64,000 bases of DNA from Campylobacter sp. US33a (GTDB taxonomy: Bacteria; Campylobacterota; Campylobacteria; Campylobacterales; Campylobacteraceae). Position numbers and translations under genes: made by a program. Location: positions 62,001 through 126,000 of the forward strand of contig NZ_RYYL01000005.1 of assembly GCF_004378855.1 (NCBI RefSeq). Direction: 5' to 3'. Below, in pieces: positions 36,099 to 45,168 of the stretch (its first letter is position 1; each line of letters opens with the position of its first letter). The notes under the pieces are model-generated. The model ran no database searches. It worked only from the letters and a program-made list of their open reading frames with translations, and was not told the origin of the DNA.

Positions 36099-37058
36099 TC
36101 ACTCTCTTTCCCTAAAATTCATAGCAATTTTTGCCTGAAGTTTTAACCAATCCTTTTGAAGCATTATAGGAAAACCGCCATAAACCCTACCACCTTCAAG
36201 ATTTTTACTCACTCCACCTCTTGCAGCTATGGTACTAAAATCTCCTATTTTTAAATGCCCACTTGTTGCACTTTGTCCGCCCATAACTACATTGCGTCCA
36301 AGTTCGCTTGATCCTGAAATTCCAGTTTGTGCTACAATAATACAATTTTGCCCTATGTCGCAATTATGTCCTATTTGCACGAGATTATCCACCTTTGTGC
36401 CTGCTTTAATGATAGTGCTATCAAATACCGCTCTATCTATAGTTGTACAAGCTCCAATCTCAACAAAGTCTTCTAAAATCACATTCCCATTATGATAAAT
36501 TTTATAATGCTCGCCGTTTTTATTATGTGCATAGCCAAAACCATCACTTCCTATAACGCAATTTGCAAGCAAATGACATTTTTTCCCTATTTTACTATCA
36601 TTATAAATGACCACATTAGGATGGATAATGCTTTCATCGCCAATGCTTACATTATCGCCTATATAAGCACCTGCCATAATCACAACATTTTCACCTATGC
36701 AAACATTATTTCCTATATAAACATTTGGCATAATTTTTGCACTTTTTGCTATATTTTGAATTTTTTCTTTTGCATTATCAAATAAAGGTTTAGCAAAAAG
36801 CTTACTTAAAAAAGCAAAACTTAAGTGCGGATTTTGAGTGATTAAAGCCTTAGTATCCTTTGGCACTAAATTTTCATATTCTTTTGCGACTAAAATCGCT
36901 GCTGCGCCGGTATTAGGTATATCTTTAGCATTTTTTTCGCCATCACAATATGTAAGCTCAGTAAAATTTGCTCTTAATAAAGAATTTAAAGCCGTTATTT
37001 CGATATCTTCTCCATTATATTCTAAACCTAAAAAATCTGCTATTTCGCTTAATTTCAT
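36099..37058 (-). CDS. lpxD: UDP-3-O-acylglucosamine N-acyltransferase
   Basis: Third enzyme of lipid A synthesis, adding the N-linked hydroxyacyl chain. The 319-residue protein has an N-terminal uridine-binding domain (1-100) and a left-handed beta-helix of hexapeptide repeats (IGENVVIMAGAYIGDNVSIG) with the catalytic His in LVQIGHNCDIG. It overlaps ilvH by 4 bp. Confidence 0.96.
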   Translation of the reverse strand: MKLSEIADFLGLEYNGEDIEITALNSLLRANFTELTYCDGEKNAKDIPNTGAAAILVAKEYENLVPKDTKALITQNPHLSFAFLSKLFAKPLFDNAKEKIQNIAKSAKIMPNVYIGNNVCIGENVVIMAGAYIGDNVSIGDESIIHPNVVIYNDSKIGKKCHLLANCVIGSDGFGYAHNKNGEHYKIYHNGNVILEDFVEIGACTTIDRAVFDSTIIKAGTKVDNLVQIGHNCDIGQNCIIVAQTGISGSSELGRNVVMGGQSATSGHLKIGDFSTIAARGGVSKNLEGGRVYGGFPIMLQKDWLKLQAKIAMNFRERE

Positions 37059-37519
37059 TTAATCTCCATCAAAACTGATCCACTGCGAACTATATCACTA
37101 GGATTATATTTTTTAATTGTTTTTAAAAAATTATCAATTCTAGTTGCATCATCAGCAACCATCAAAAATAAAAAATTTTCATTACTATTTGCAATGACTC
37201 CATTATAAGCTTTCAAAACTGCATCCAATCCACCCAAATTCTCATTTAAAGGAATTTTTACAAGAGCCATTTCTTTTTCAATAAATTCCTCACTTTCTAT
37301 AACCTTATAAGTAGGAATAAGTTTATGAAGCTGCTTAACAATTTGCTCAAAAACGCGTTCATCACCTGAAGTGACTATATTAATGCGCGAAAATTCCCCT
37401 CCCGCTAAAGGTGCAACTGTCAAGCTATCAATATTATATCCTCTACCTGAAAAAAGCCCTACGATACGCGATAAAACTCCATGTTCATTTAAAACAATTA
37501 CCGATAAAACTCTTCTCAT
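37055..37519 (-). CDS. ilvH: Acetolactate synthase small (regulatory) subunit
   Basis: A 154-residue ACT-domain regulatory subunit giving valine feedback to IlvI. The N-terminal ACT domain shows LNEHGVLSRIVGLFSGRGYNIDSLTV and the conserved GDERV. It is flanked by 4-bp overlaps with ilvI upstream and lpxD downstream, so all three are in one operon. Confidence 0.96.
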   Translation of the reverse strand: MRRVLSVIVLNEHGVLSRIVGLFSGRGYNIDSLTVAPLAGGEFSRINIVTSGDERVFEQIVKQLHKLIPTYKVIESEEFIEKEMALVKIPLNENLGGLDAVLKAYNGVIANSNENFLFLMVADDATRIDNFLKTIKKYNPSDIVRSGSVLMEIK

Positions 37520-39219
37520 TTTTTATCCTTCAATTTTGGCAAAATCATATTATAAATAGCACCGCCTGCTGGCACCATAGGTAAAACATCTTCAAAACGA
37601 TCAATGGCTACATTTAAAAGAGTGGTTTTTTGCGAATTTAAAGCTCTTTTAAAAGCACTACGAAATTCATCTTTTGTTTTTATATCATATCCCTCACATC
37701 CAAAACCTTCAGCAATCTTCACAAAATCAGCTTGCACGCTTAAATCTGTTTGTGAAAAATGCTCATCATAAAACATACTTTGCCATTGACGCACCATACC
37801 TAAAAAGGCATTGTTTAAAATAATATTAATCACAACAATACCATACTCATAAGCCGTCATTAACTCTTGGATATTCATCAAAACTGATCCATCGCCAACA
37901 AAATTCACCACAACTTCTTTTTCGCCAACTGCAAGTTTTGCACCCAAAGCCGCAGGTAAAGAGTATCCCATCGCTCCTTGTCCACCACTTGTAGCAAGCT
38001 GTCTTGGAAAATTAAAAGGATAAAATTGTGCTACCCACATTTGATGCTGTCCCACATCAGTAATTATCCTTGCATCAGGAGCAAGCTTGGCGCATTCTTG
38101 TATTACCCATTGAGGTTTTAAAACTTCATCACTATCTTCATAGCTTAAAGGATATAAATTTTGATAACGCTTTAAGGTTTCAAGCCATTCTTGAGTTTGA
38201 ATTTCAAATTGATCGCGTTTTAGCTCATCTAAAGTTTGAGAAATTACACTTTTAATATCTCCAACTATTGGAAAATGAGCGTTGATAATTTTAGAAATCG
38301 AACTTGGGTCAATATCAATATGCACAATTTTAGCTCGCTTGGCAAATTCGCTTGTTTTTCCCGTAATCCTATCATCAAAACGCGCTCCAACACTGATTAG
38401 CAAATCACACTCACTCAAAGCCATATTGGCAGCATAGCTTCCATGCATACCTGCCATTTTAAGATTTAAAGCATCATCGCTTCTTAAAGTTCCTAAAGCC
38501 ATTAAGGTTTCAACGGCGGGAATTTGAGTGATTTTAACAAGCTCTCTTAATTCTTCACTAGCATTAGATGCAACGCAACCTCCACCCAGATAAAATAAAG
38601 GTCTTTTAGCTTCTTTTAAAAGCTCAACAAATTTTTTAATCTGCTTTGCATTGCCTTTATAGTTTGGCTTATAAGTCTTCATAGTAATTTCTTGAGGATA
38701 ATCCCAAATTCCCAAAGCTGCAGTTACATCTTTTGGGATATCAATATGAACAGGCCCTTTTCGACCACTTGTTGCAATATAAAAAGCTTCTTTTAAAATT
38801 CTAGGCAATTCTTGAATATTTTTTACTAAATAATTATGTTTCACGCAAGGGCGAGAAATACCCACTGCATCAATTTCTTGAAAGGCATCAGTGCCTATTA
38901 AAGAATTTGCAACTTGTGCAGAAATCAAAACCAAAGGTATAGAATCACTATAAGCCGTAGCAAGTCCTGTTATGGTGTTAGTAAAACCAGGTCCGCTTGT
39001 AACTATAGCCACACCCACTTCACCACTCATTCTTGCATAAGCATCTGCTGCATGCAAAGCAGCTTGCTCATGACGCACAAGAATGTGTTTAAAATAAGTT
39101 TGAGTATAAATTTCATCATAGATATTCAAAGCTGCTCCTCCAGGATAGCCAAAAACAACTTTTACTTTTTCAGCCCTTAAGGCTTCGCATACCATTGTAG
39201 AACCGGATATTTCTTTCAT
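37516..39219 (-). CDS. ilvI: Acetolactate synthase large (catalytic) subunit
   Basis: Thiamine-diphosphate and FAD enzyme for the first common step of branched-chain amino-acid synthesis. The 567-residue protein has FGYPGGAALNIYDE with HILVRHEQAA (catalytic Glu), SGPGFTNTITGLATAYSDS, and the ThDP motif GDGSVLMNIQELMTAYEYGI...NN. I chose the second of two tandem ATGs (39219), 7 nt after AAAAAGG; 39222 is the alternative. A TATAAT promoter is upstream. Confidence 0.96.
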   Translation of the reverse strand: MKEISGSTMVCEALRAEKVKVVFGYPGGAALNIYDEIYTQTYFKHILVRHEQAALHAADAYARMSGEVGVAIVTSGPGFTNTITGLATAYSDSIPLVLISAQVANSLIGTDAFQEIDAVGISRPCVKHNYLVKNIQELPRILKEAFYIATSGRKGPVHIDIPKDVTAALGIWDYPQEITMKTYKPNYKGNAKQIKKFVELLKEAKRPLFYLGGGCVASNASEELRELVKITQIPAVETLMALGTLRSDDALNLKMAGMHGSYAANMALSECDLLISVGARFDDRITGKTSEFAKRAKIVHIDIDPSSISKIINAHFPIVGDIKSVISQTLDELKRDQFEIQTQEWLETLKRYQNLYPLSYEDSDEVLKPQWVIQECAKLAPDARIITDVGQHQMWVAQFYPFNFPRQLATSGGQGAMGYSLPAALGAKLAVGEKEVVVNFVGDGSVLMNIQELMTAYEYGIVVINIILNNAFLGMVRQWQSMFYDEHFSQTDLSVQADFVKIAEGFGCEGYDIKTKDEFRSAFKRALNSQKTTLLNVAIDRFEDVLPMVPAGGAIYNMILPKLKDKK

Positions 39220-39243
39220 CATTTAGCCTTTTTTAAATCATTT

Positions 39244-39249
39244 ATTATA
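39244..39249 (-). promoter_or_regulatory. -10 box of the ilvI-ilvH-lpxD operon
   Basis: TATAAT preceded by TTTTG on the minus strand about 25 nt before the ilvI start. Confidence 0.55.
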
Positions 39250-39310
39250 CAAAATTTGCTTGAGTTTTAAAATTAAAAATAAATTATTTATATCTTAAAA
39301 AAATATTATG

Positions 39311-40687
39311 TTACTCTTCAAAACTCGTTGCACTAAATTCTTCTTTTATAGGTTCAACAAAACTCGATCTTTCTTTTAAAAATAAAAGATCTACCGTGCC
39401 TGTAGGACCATTTCTGTTTTTACCCACAATAAGCTCTGCTTTTTCTTGTATAGGATTTGGGATAAAAATCCTTTGATAGTTTTTGCCTTCAGATTTGGCT
39501 TTATTTTCCCTTTCTTTTTCTTCTTGCTCCCTATAAACTTCATCACGATACACAAATAAAATAGTATCTGCATCTTGCTCTATAGCGCCACTTTCACGCA
39601 AATCACTTAGCATTGGTCTTTTATTTGCCCTGCTTTCTAAAGAGCGATTAAGCTGAGAAAGTGCGATAATAGGCATATTAAGTTCTCTTGCCAAAAGCTT
39701 CAAGCCTCTTGAAATTTCACTGACTTGCAAGTGTCTATCGCTAAAATTAGAATTACTCATCATTAAACCTATATAATCAACCACACAAAGCGATACACTT
39801 TCATCTTGAGATTTTACTCTTCTTAAAATCGCACGAATATCCGTAATGCTCGCATATCCACTATCATAGATATATAAATTCTTTTTAGAATATTCATTAC
39901 AAGCATCACTCACTCTGCCCCATTCTTCATCATTTAAATCTGCAATTAAAAGTTTTTGCAAAGCAATGGAAGTTTTGGCAGCCAAAAGTCTTTGCATAAT
40001 TTGAGTTGCAGGCATTTCAAGTGAAAAAAATACTACACCCTTGTCTTGCCTTAAAACCTTTTCTATAAAATTTAAGCATATCGTAGTTTTTCCCATACCT
40101 GGTCTTGCGGCCACAATCACCAAATCACCTGGCTTAAAACCCTTTATCATTTTATTTAAATCGCTAAAACCTGTATCAAGCCCTAAAATATCTTTATTAA
40201 TAGCTATTTTTTGCTTTTCAAATTCATCAATTAATTCGGATAAAATAATTTCTATATTCTTAATATCTGCGCTATTAATACGATTAGTGAGATTAAAAAT
40301 TTCTTTATTTATTTCATCCGAAATTTGCGATACAGGTTTATTTTCATTAATACGCGAAGGAATGGTATGTGCGAAATTTAACAATTTTCTTTTGATGGAT
40401 TTCTCCCTTAATTCGCTAACATATTTTCCCAAATCAATAATAGAACTCGTAGCAATAACTTCATTTAAAACATTTTCATCAACTTTTTTATATTTTTTTA
40501 AAAAACTAAGAGCTATGGGTTCTCCCGCATTAGCACAAGAAACAATAGCATAAAAAATATCCTGATGTGCTTTAAGAGTGAAATCATCAGGTTCAATATC
40601 ACCACAAATGCTTGCATAAGCATCTTCATTAAAAATACACGAGCTTAAAATTGCTCTTTCTAAATCTAAATCAAAATTTTCTTGCAT
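39311..40687 (-). CDS. dnaB: Replicative DNA helicase DnaB
   Basis: Hexameric helicase at the replication fork. The 458-residue protein has an N-terminal helical domain (1-100), a RecA-like ATPase with Walker A ARPGMGKTT, SLEMPATQIMQRLL, VVDYIGLM and LSQLNRSLE, and a C-terminal GPTGTVDLLFLKERSSF. A short extension (EPIKEEFSATSFEE) follows. It stands alone between ilvI and gdhA. Confidence 0.97.
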   Translation of the reverse strand: MQENFDLDLERAILSSCIFNEDAYASICGDIEPDDFTLKAHQDIFYAIVSCANAGEPIALSFLKKYKKVDENVLNEVIATSSIIDLGKYVSELREKSIKRKLLNFAHTIPSRINENKPVSQISDEINKEIFNLTNRINSADIKNIEIILSELIDEFEKQKIAINKDILGLDTGFSDLNKMIKGFKPGDLVIVAARPGMGKTTICLNFIEKVLRQDKGVVFFSLEMPATQIMQRLLAAKTSIALQKLLIADLNDEEWGRVSDACNEYSKKNLYIYDSGYASITDIRAILRRVKSQDESVSLCVVDYIGLMMSNSNFSDRHLQVSEISRGLKLLARELNMPIIALSQLNRSLESRANKRPMLSDLRESGAIEQDADTILFVYRDEVYREQEEKERENKAKSEGKNYQRIFIPNPIQEKAELIVGKNRNGPTGTVDLLFLKERSSFVEPIKEEFSATSFEE

Positions 40688-40768
40688 TAATCAAAACTCT
40701 CGTTGGTTATTCAAAGTAGCAATTTTAACAAAGAAAGACTTAAGAATAAAGAATAAAAATCATTGCAT

Positions 40769-40797
40769 CATAAAAGAGTGTCAGTGACTCTTTTATG
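40769..40797 (-). terminator. Terminator of gdhA
   Basis: A perfect 11-bp inverted repeat CATAAAAGAGT/ACTCTTTTATG with a 7-nt loop, 9 nt after the gdhA stop. A U-rich arm is present on both strands. Confidence 0.8.
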
Positions 40798-40805
40798 AGT
40801 ATAAA

Positions 40806-42173
40806 TTAAATATAGCCTTGATCTATCATTGCATCAGCAACTTTTTTAAATCCTGCAATATTAGCTCCTATCACAAGATTTCCTTCATGACCATATTCTT
40901 TTGAAGTTTGATAGGCGTTATGGAAAATATTGCTCATGATTTTATGTAATTTTTGATCCACTTCATCAAAAGTCCAATTTGTCATACTAGCGTTTTGTTG
41001 CATTTCAAGCTGCGAAGTTGCCACACCACCTGCATTAGCTGCTTTTGCAGGAGCAAAATAAAAATCTTTTTTCTCTAACATAAAATCAATTGCATCTAAA
41101 GTACTTGGCATATTTGCACCCTCAGCTACAAAACGACAACCATTATTATAAAGCGTTTTGATATCTTCTAAATTCAACTCATTTTGAGTAGCACTTGGAA
41201 ATGCTCCATCGCAAGGCACAGACCAAACACCATTTGTTCCTTCTTTATATGCACTTTTTGGAGTATAAATTGCACCTGCTTTTGCCTTAGCATAATCTTC
41301 AACTCTACCTCTTTGAACTTCTTTAATTTGTTTTAAAAGCATTAAATCAATACCATCTTTATCATAAACAAAACCGTTGCTATCACTTATTGTAACAGCT
41401 TTTGCACCAAATTGTTTTAATTTTTCTATGGTATAAATTGCCACATTTCCACTTCCTGAAACCGCACAAGATTTTCCTTCCAAAGAAAGTCCTGCATGCT
41501 CTAACATTTCTTTTGCAAAATATACACAGCCATAACCAGTGGCTTCAGTTCTTGCTAAACTTCCGCCCCAAAGAGTGCTTTTACCAGTTAAAGTTCCATC
41601 AAACAAACCGCTAATTTTTTTATACGCACCAAACATATAGCCAATCTCTCTACCGCCTACCCCGATATCTCCAGCAGGCACATCTGTATTTGCACCAATG
41701 ATTTTACTAAGTTCAGCTATAAAAGCTTGGCAAAATCTCATAATTTCAGCTTCGCTTTTGCCTTTTGGATCAAAATTCGCTCCACCTTTAGCTCCGCCGA
41801 TCATCAGTCCTGTTAAAGAATTCTTAAAAATTTGTTCAAATCCCAAAAATTTCAAAACATCCAAATTTACCGTTGGATGAAATCTAAGCCCACCCTTATA
41901 AGGTCCGATCGCTGAATTAAACTGCACACGATATCCAAAATGTGTTCTTGCCCTACCATCATCTCCACAATACACCACTCTAAAAATAGTTGTCTTTTCA
42001 GGCATGATGAGTCTTTCTAAAATTGCATGCTCTTCATAAGTTGAATTCGCTGCTAAAATCGGTTCTAAAGACTTCAAAACTTCAGTTGCTGCTTGAAGAA
42101 ACACGGGCTGATGTGCTGATCTTTGTTGAATATCTTCTAAGATCGAATTAATATAAGCTTTTGCATTAGCCAT
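40806..42173 (-). CDS. gdhA: NADP-specific glutamate dehydrogenase
   Basis: Hexameric class enzyme aminating 2-oxoglutarate with ammonia and NADPH. The 455-residue protein has the active-site region YKGGLRFHPTVN, GGAKGGANFDPKGKS, the Rossmann motif VSGSGNVAIYTIEKL and SQLEMQQNASM, typical of the 450-residue NADP type. It stands alone, with its own promoter and terminator and a long AT-rich upstream gap. I do not recall a gdhA in C. jejuni NCTC 11168, which relies on GltBD; Helicobacter has one. Confidence 0.96.
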   Translation of the reverse strand: MANAKAYINSILEDIQQRSAHQPVFLQAATEVLKSLEPILAANSTYEEHAILERLIMPEKTTIFRVVYCGDDGRARTHFGYRVQFNSAIGPYKGGLRFHPTVNLDVLKFLGFEQIFKNSLTGLMIGGAKGGANFDPKGKSEAEIMRFCQAFIAELSKIIGANTDVPAGDIGVGGREIGYMFGAYKKISGLFDGTLTGKSTLWGGSLARTEATGYGCVYFAKEMLEHAGLSLEGKSCAVSGSGNVAIYTIEKLKQFGAKAVTISDSNGFVYDKDGIDLMLLKQIKEVQRGRVEDYAKAKAGAIYTPKSAYKEGTNGVWSVPCDGAFPSATQNELNLEDIKTLYNNGCRFVAEGANMPSTLDAIDFMLEKKDFYFAPAKAANAGGVATSQLEMQQNASMTNWTFDEVDQKLHKIMSNIFHNAYQTSKEYGHEGNLVIGANIAGFKKVADAMIDQGYI

Positions 42174-42625
42174 TTTTCATCCTTAATTTTGAATTTCTGA
42201 AAATTTTTTACATTTTTCAGATTTGGTTATTATAATAAATAAATTTAAATATTTTTAAATTTATTTTTATAAGCAAATATAAAAATTTTTGCCATTTATT
42301 TTAAAATACCAAAAAATAGAGTTCTTAAAAGAAAACCGATACGCATAAATTCTACACATTATCAATTTTTATAATTTCAACAATACATTTTTAGTAGGAA
42401 TTTAAAAGTAAAAGATTAAATATAAAAATTTAATTTTAGTATAATTTAAATTGATTATATTTTTAAAAATTTTCACAATATATATTTAAAACTTTAAATT
42501 AAAAAATTAGCAAAAATTATAACAAAATACACTATTTATCTGATAATAACTGATAATTTAAGAATTAATTAATATATTTAATGCGAGCAAATTTATCAAA
42601 ATATAACATTTATCAAGTGCGATAT
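42174..42625. other. AT-rich intergenic region upstream of gdhA
   Basis: About 450 bp with no open frame of note. The gdhA leader carries a TCTGAAAA/TTTTCAGA-type inverted repeat (about 42197-42221) and a TATAAT at 42229-42234. The rest is very AT-rich, with several tracts such as ATAAATAAATTTAAATA. No RNA gene or repeat is recognised. Confidence 0.5.
42229..42234 (-). promoter_or_regulatory. -10 box of gdhA
   Basis: TATAAT (in TTATTATAATAACC) on the minus strand about 55 nt before the ATG; the leader between them can form a hairpin. Confidence 0.5.
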
Positions 42626-43300
42626 TTAAATTTTAGTATCAAATTTCACTGCTTTTATGAAACGCTTTAGGGCCATTTTTTCTTTGGTTTGAATTTGATA
42701 ATAAATCACTTCATCTAAATAATATCTTATATCTTTAACGCTTATATCTCTTGTTTTTGCGTATTTTTCTAAGATATAATGAGGAATTTTGATTTTTTTA
42801 TATGAGAAATTTGTTAAAAGCTTTGTATAAAATGTTTTTTTTGCAATACAAGAAAATCTTGCAAAAACAAAAGGCAAATGCGTTTTTTCATACCATAAAG
42901 CACACAAATCAACATAGGCATCTCTATCTTGTAAATAAAGCTTTAAAGCCTTATCTCCAATAATAACTTTATTATTATCTTGTCTTAAAACTCTAGCCAA
43001 AGCATTTGAAGTAGCCGAACTTGGATCTTTGGCTTTTTGTGAATTTTTTTCCACCAAAACACTTAAGACTCTTTTATTTGCACAAATTCCAATATTTAAA
43101 TTTTTGTATTTTTTTCTACTACTTTCTATACTCGAAATAATAGCCGCATCAATTCTTCTGTAAAAAAGCTCTTTATTTAATTTACTTGGAACGCCTTTTT
43201 TATATTCCATCGTAGCTTTAAGACCATTTGGCAAAGGATATTTTTTAAGATAAACATGCAAAGGCAAAAGATTAATATAGTCAATTTTTCCAAAAATCAT
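42626..43300 (-). CDS. mqnA: MqnA-type chorismate dehydratase (menaquinone via futalosine)
   Basis: Enzyme converting chorismate to 3-enolpyruvylbenzoate for the futalosine route to menaquinone, used by Campylobacter. The 224-residue protein shows KIDYINLLPLH at the start, then IDAAIISSIES, ATSNALARVL and VIIGDKAL, fitting the periplasmic-binding-like MqnA fold. I chose ATG at 43300, 7 nt after AGGTG; a GTG at 43309 is in frame. It follows upp on the same strand. Confidence 0.85.
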   Translation of the reverse strand: MIFGKIDYINLLPLHVYLKKYPLPNGLKATMEYKKGVPSKLNKELFYRRIDAAIISSIESSRKKYKNLNIGICANKRVLSVLVEKNSQKAKDPSSATSNALARVLRQDNNKVIIGDKALKLYLQDRDAYVDLCALWYEKTHLPFVFARFSCIAKKTFYTKLLTNFSYKKIKIPHYILEKYAKTRDISVKDIRYYLDEVIYYQIQTKEKMALKRFIKAVKFDTKI

Positions 43301-43309
43301 ATCATTCAC

Positions 43310-43936
43310 CTATAAGGTATTAAAAACCCTATCTCCTGCATCTCCAAGTCCTGGCACTATATAACCTTTTTCATTCAAGCTTTCATCAATTGAAGCTATA
43401 TAAACTTCTACATCTTTATGAATTTTTATGAAATTTTCAAGCCCTTGTGGAGTTGCAAGTATAGAAATAAATTTAATCTTTTTTATCCCTTGAGACTTTA
43501 AAAAATTACAAGCATCTATGGCTGTTCCCCCTGTTGCAAACATAGGATCAATTACAATAGCCAATCTTTTAGTGGCATCTTTAGGAAGTTTTTGAAAGTA
43601 AAAATCAGCTTTTAAGCTTTCTTCATTTCTAGTAAAACCTAAAAACCCTACACTTGCATCAGGAATAAGCTTAAAAACACTTTCAAGCATTCCTAAAGCT
43701 GCCCTTAAAATAGGACAAATCATAATTTTTTCATCAAGCTTTTTTACCCTAGCATTAGAAATAGGAGTTTGAATTTGCACTTCCTTTAAATTTAAATCTT
43801 TAGTTGCTTCAAAAAGCAAAAAAGCCGAAATTTCATCAATAAGCATTCTAAAATGAAAGGGTTTAGTATACTTATCGCGCAAAATTCCAAGCTTATGTTC
43901 AATTAAAGGATGGCTAATACAATAGATGTTTTTCAT
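43310..43936 (-). CDS. upp: Uracil phosphoribosyltransferase
   Basis: Pyrimidine-salvage enzyme making UMP from uracil and PRPP. The 208-residue protein has the PRPP loop VIDPMFATGGTAIDAC and the uracil-binding GYIVPGLGDAGDR. It overlaps the malic-enzyme gene by 4 bp. Confidence 0.97.
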   Translation of the reverse strand: MKNIYCISHPLIEHKLGILRDKYTKPFHFRMLIDEISAFLLFEATKDLNLKEVQIQTPISNARVKKLDEKIMICPILRAALGMLESVFKLIPDASVGFLGFTRNEESLKADFYFQKLPKDATKRLAIVIDPMFATGGTAIDACNFLKSQGIKKIKFISILATPQGLENFIKIHKDVEVYIASIDESLNEKGYIVPGLGDAGDRVFNTL

Positions 43937-45168
43937 TTTAAACTTTCAAAATAGGCTTTCTCATCAAAATCTTTAAGCAAAGCCACTCCATCTTCTATGG
44001 CTGCTTTAGCCACCGCAGTACTTACCACAGATTTTACCCTTTCATCAAAAGGTTTTGGTATCACATAGTCCCTACCAAAACTCAAATCCTTAACACCATA
44101 AGCTTTTTTAACCTCATCGCTTACAGGAAGTTTCGCCAAATCAGCCAAAGCCTTAGCAGCTGCTACTTTCATATTTTCGGTGATTTTTGTAGCTTTAACA
44201 TCTAAAGCCCCTCTAAAAATAAAAGGAAAGCCTAAAACATTATTAATTTGATTAGGATAATCACTTCTTCCAGTTCCTACAATAGCATCATTTCTAAGCC
44301 TTGCCACATCTTCAGGCATTACTTCAGGAACCGGATTTGCCAAAGCAAAAATCACAGGATCTTTTGCCATAGATAAAATCATCTCATCATCTAAAATTTT
44401 TGGCGCACTAAGTCCTAAAAACACATCCGCATCCCTCATAGCCTCTTTTAAAGTGCAAGCCTTAGTATCGCTCACAAATTCAAGTTTATATTTGTTTAAA
44501 TCTATCCTTTGCTTATTTACTACACCTTTGCTATCCACTAAAATGATATTTTTAACACCTAAGTTTCTATACATTCTAGCACTTGCAATCCCTGCAGCCC
44601 CTGCTCCGCTTACCACTACTTTAATATCTTCAAATTTTTTACCACTTATCTCCATAGCATTCATAAGTCCTGCAGTTGAAATAATAGCAGTCCCGTGCTG
44701 GTCATCATGCATTACAGGAATTCCTAAATCTTGCAAAGCAGCTTCTATCTCAAAACATTTTGGTGCTGAAATATCTTCTAAATTTATGCCACCAAAAGTT
44801 GGTGCCACAGCTTTACAAAAAGTAACAATTTCTTCCACACTATGCACATCAATTTCTAAATCATAAGCATTTACATTTGCAAATTTTTTAAACAAACAAG
44901 CCTTACCTTCCATAACAGGCTTAGCAGCTTGTGCTCCTATATTTCCAAGTCCCAAAACTGCCGATCCATCACTTACAATAGCTACCAAATTCGCTTTATT
45001 TGTATAAGTATAAGCAAGTTCGTTATCTTTTGCTATCTCTATGCAAGGTTCTGCTACCCCTGGACTGTAAGCTAACGATAAATCGCGAGCGGTATTCATA
45101 GGTTTTGATGAAATTATATCCACTTTACCACCCAAATGATACTTTAAAGCTTCTTCTTTTAAATTCAT
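43933..45168 (-). CDS. Malic enzyme (oxaloacetate-decarboxylating)
   Basis: A 411-residue short-form bacterial malic enzyme converting malate to pyruvate and CO2 with NAD(P). It has the substrate region [33 protein letters not shown] with the catalytic Lys, metal-binding [12 protein letters not shown] and DDQHGTAI, and the Rossmann [15 protein letters not shown]. The phosphotransacetylase-like extension of longer forms is absent. It overlaps gltX by 4 bp and upp by 4 bp. Confidence 0.95.
   Translation of the reverse strand: MNLKEEALKYHLGGKVDIISSKPMNTARDLSLAYSPGVAEPCIEIAKDNELAYTYTNKANLVAIVSDGSAVLGLGNIGAQAAKPVMEGKACLFKKFANVNAYDLEIDVHSVEEIVTFCKAVAPTFGGINLEDISAPKCFEIEAALQDLGIPVMHDDQHGTAIISTAGLMNAMEISGKKFEDIKVVVSGAGAAGIASARMYRNLGVKNIILVDSKGVVNKQRIDLNKYKLEFVSDTKACTLKEAMRDADVFLGLSAPKILDDEMILSMAKDPVIFALANPVPEVMPEDVARLRNDAIVGTGRSDYPNQINNVLGFPFIFRGALDVKATKITENMKVAAAKALADLAKLPVSDEVKKAYGVKDLSFGRDYVIPKPFDERVKSVVSTAVAKAAIEDGVALLKDFDEKAYFESLK

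Noticed and set aside
42320-42360. sigma-28 promoter (AAAACCGATACG) in the gap upstream of gdhA
   Set aside because: The -10-like box has no suitable -35 and no gene starts downstream on that strand.
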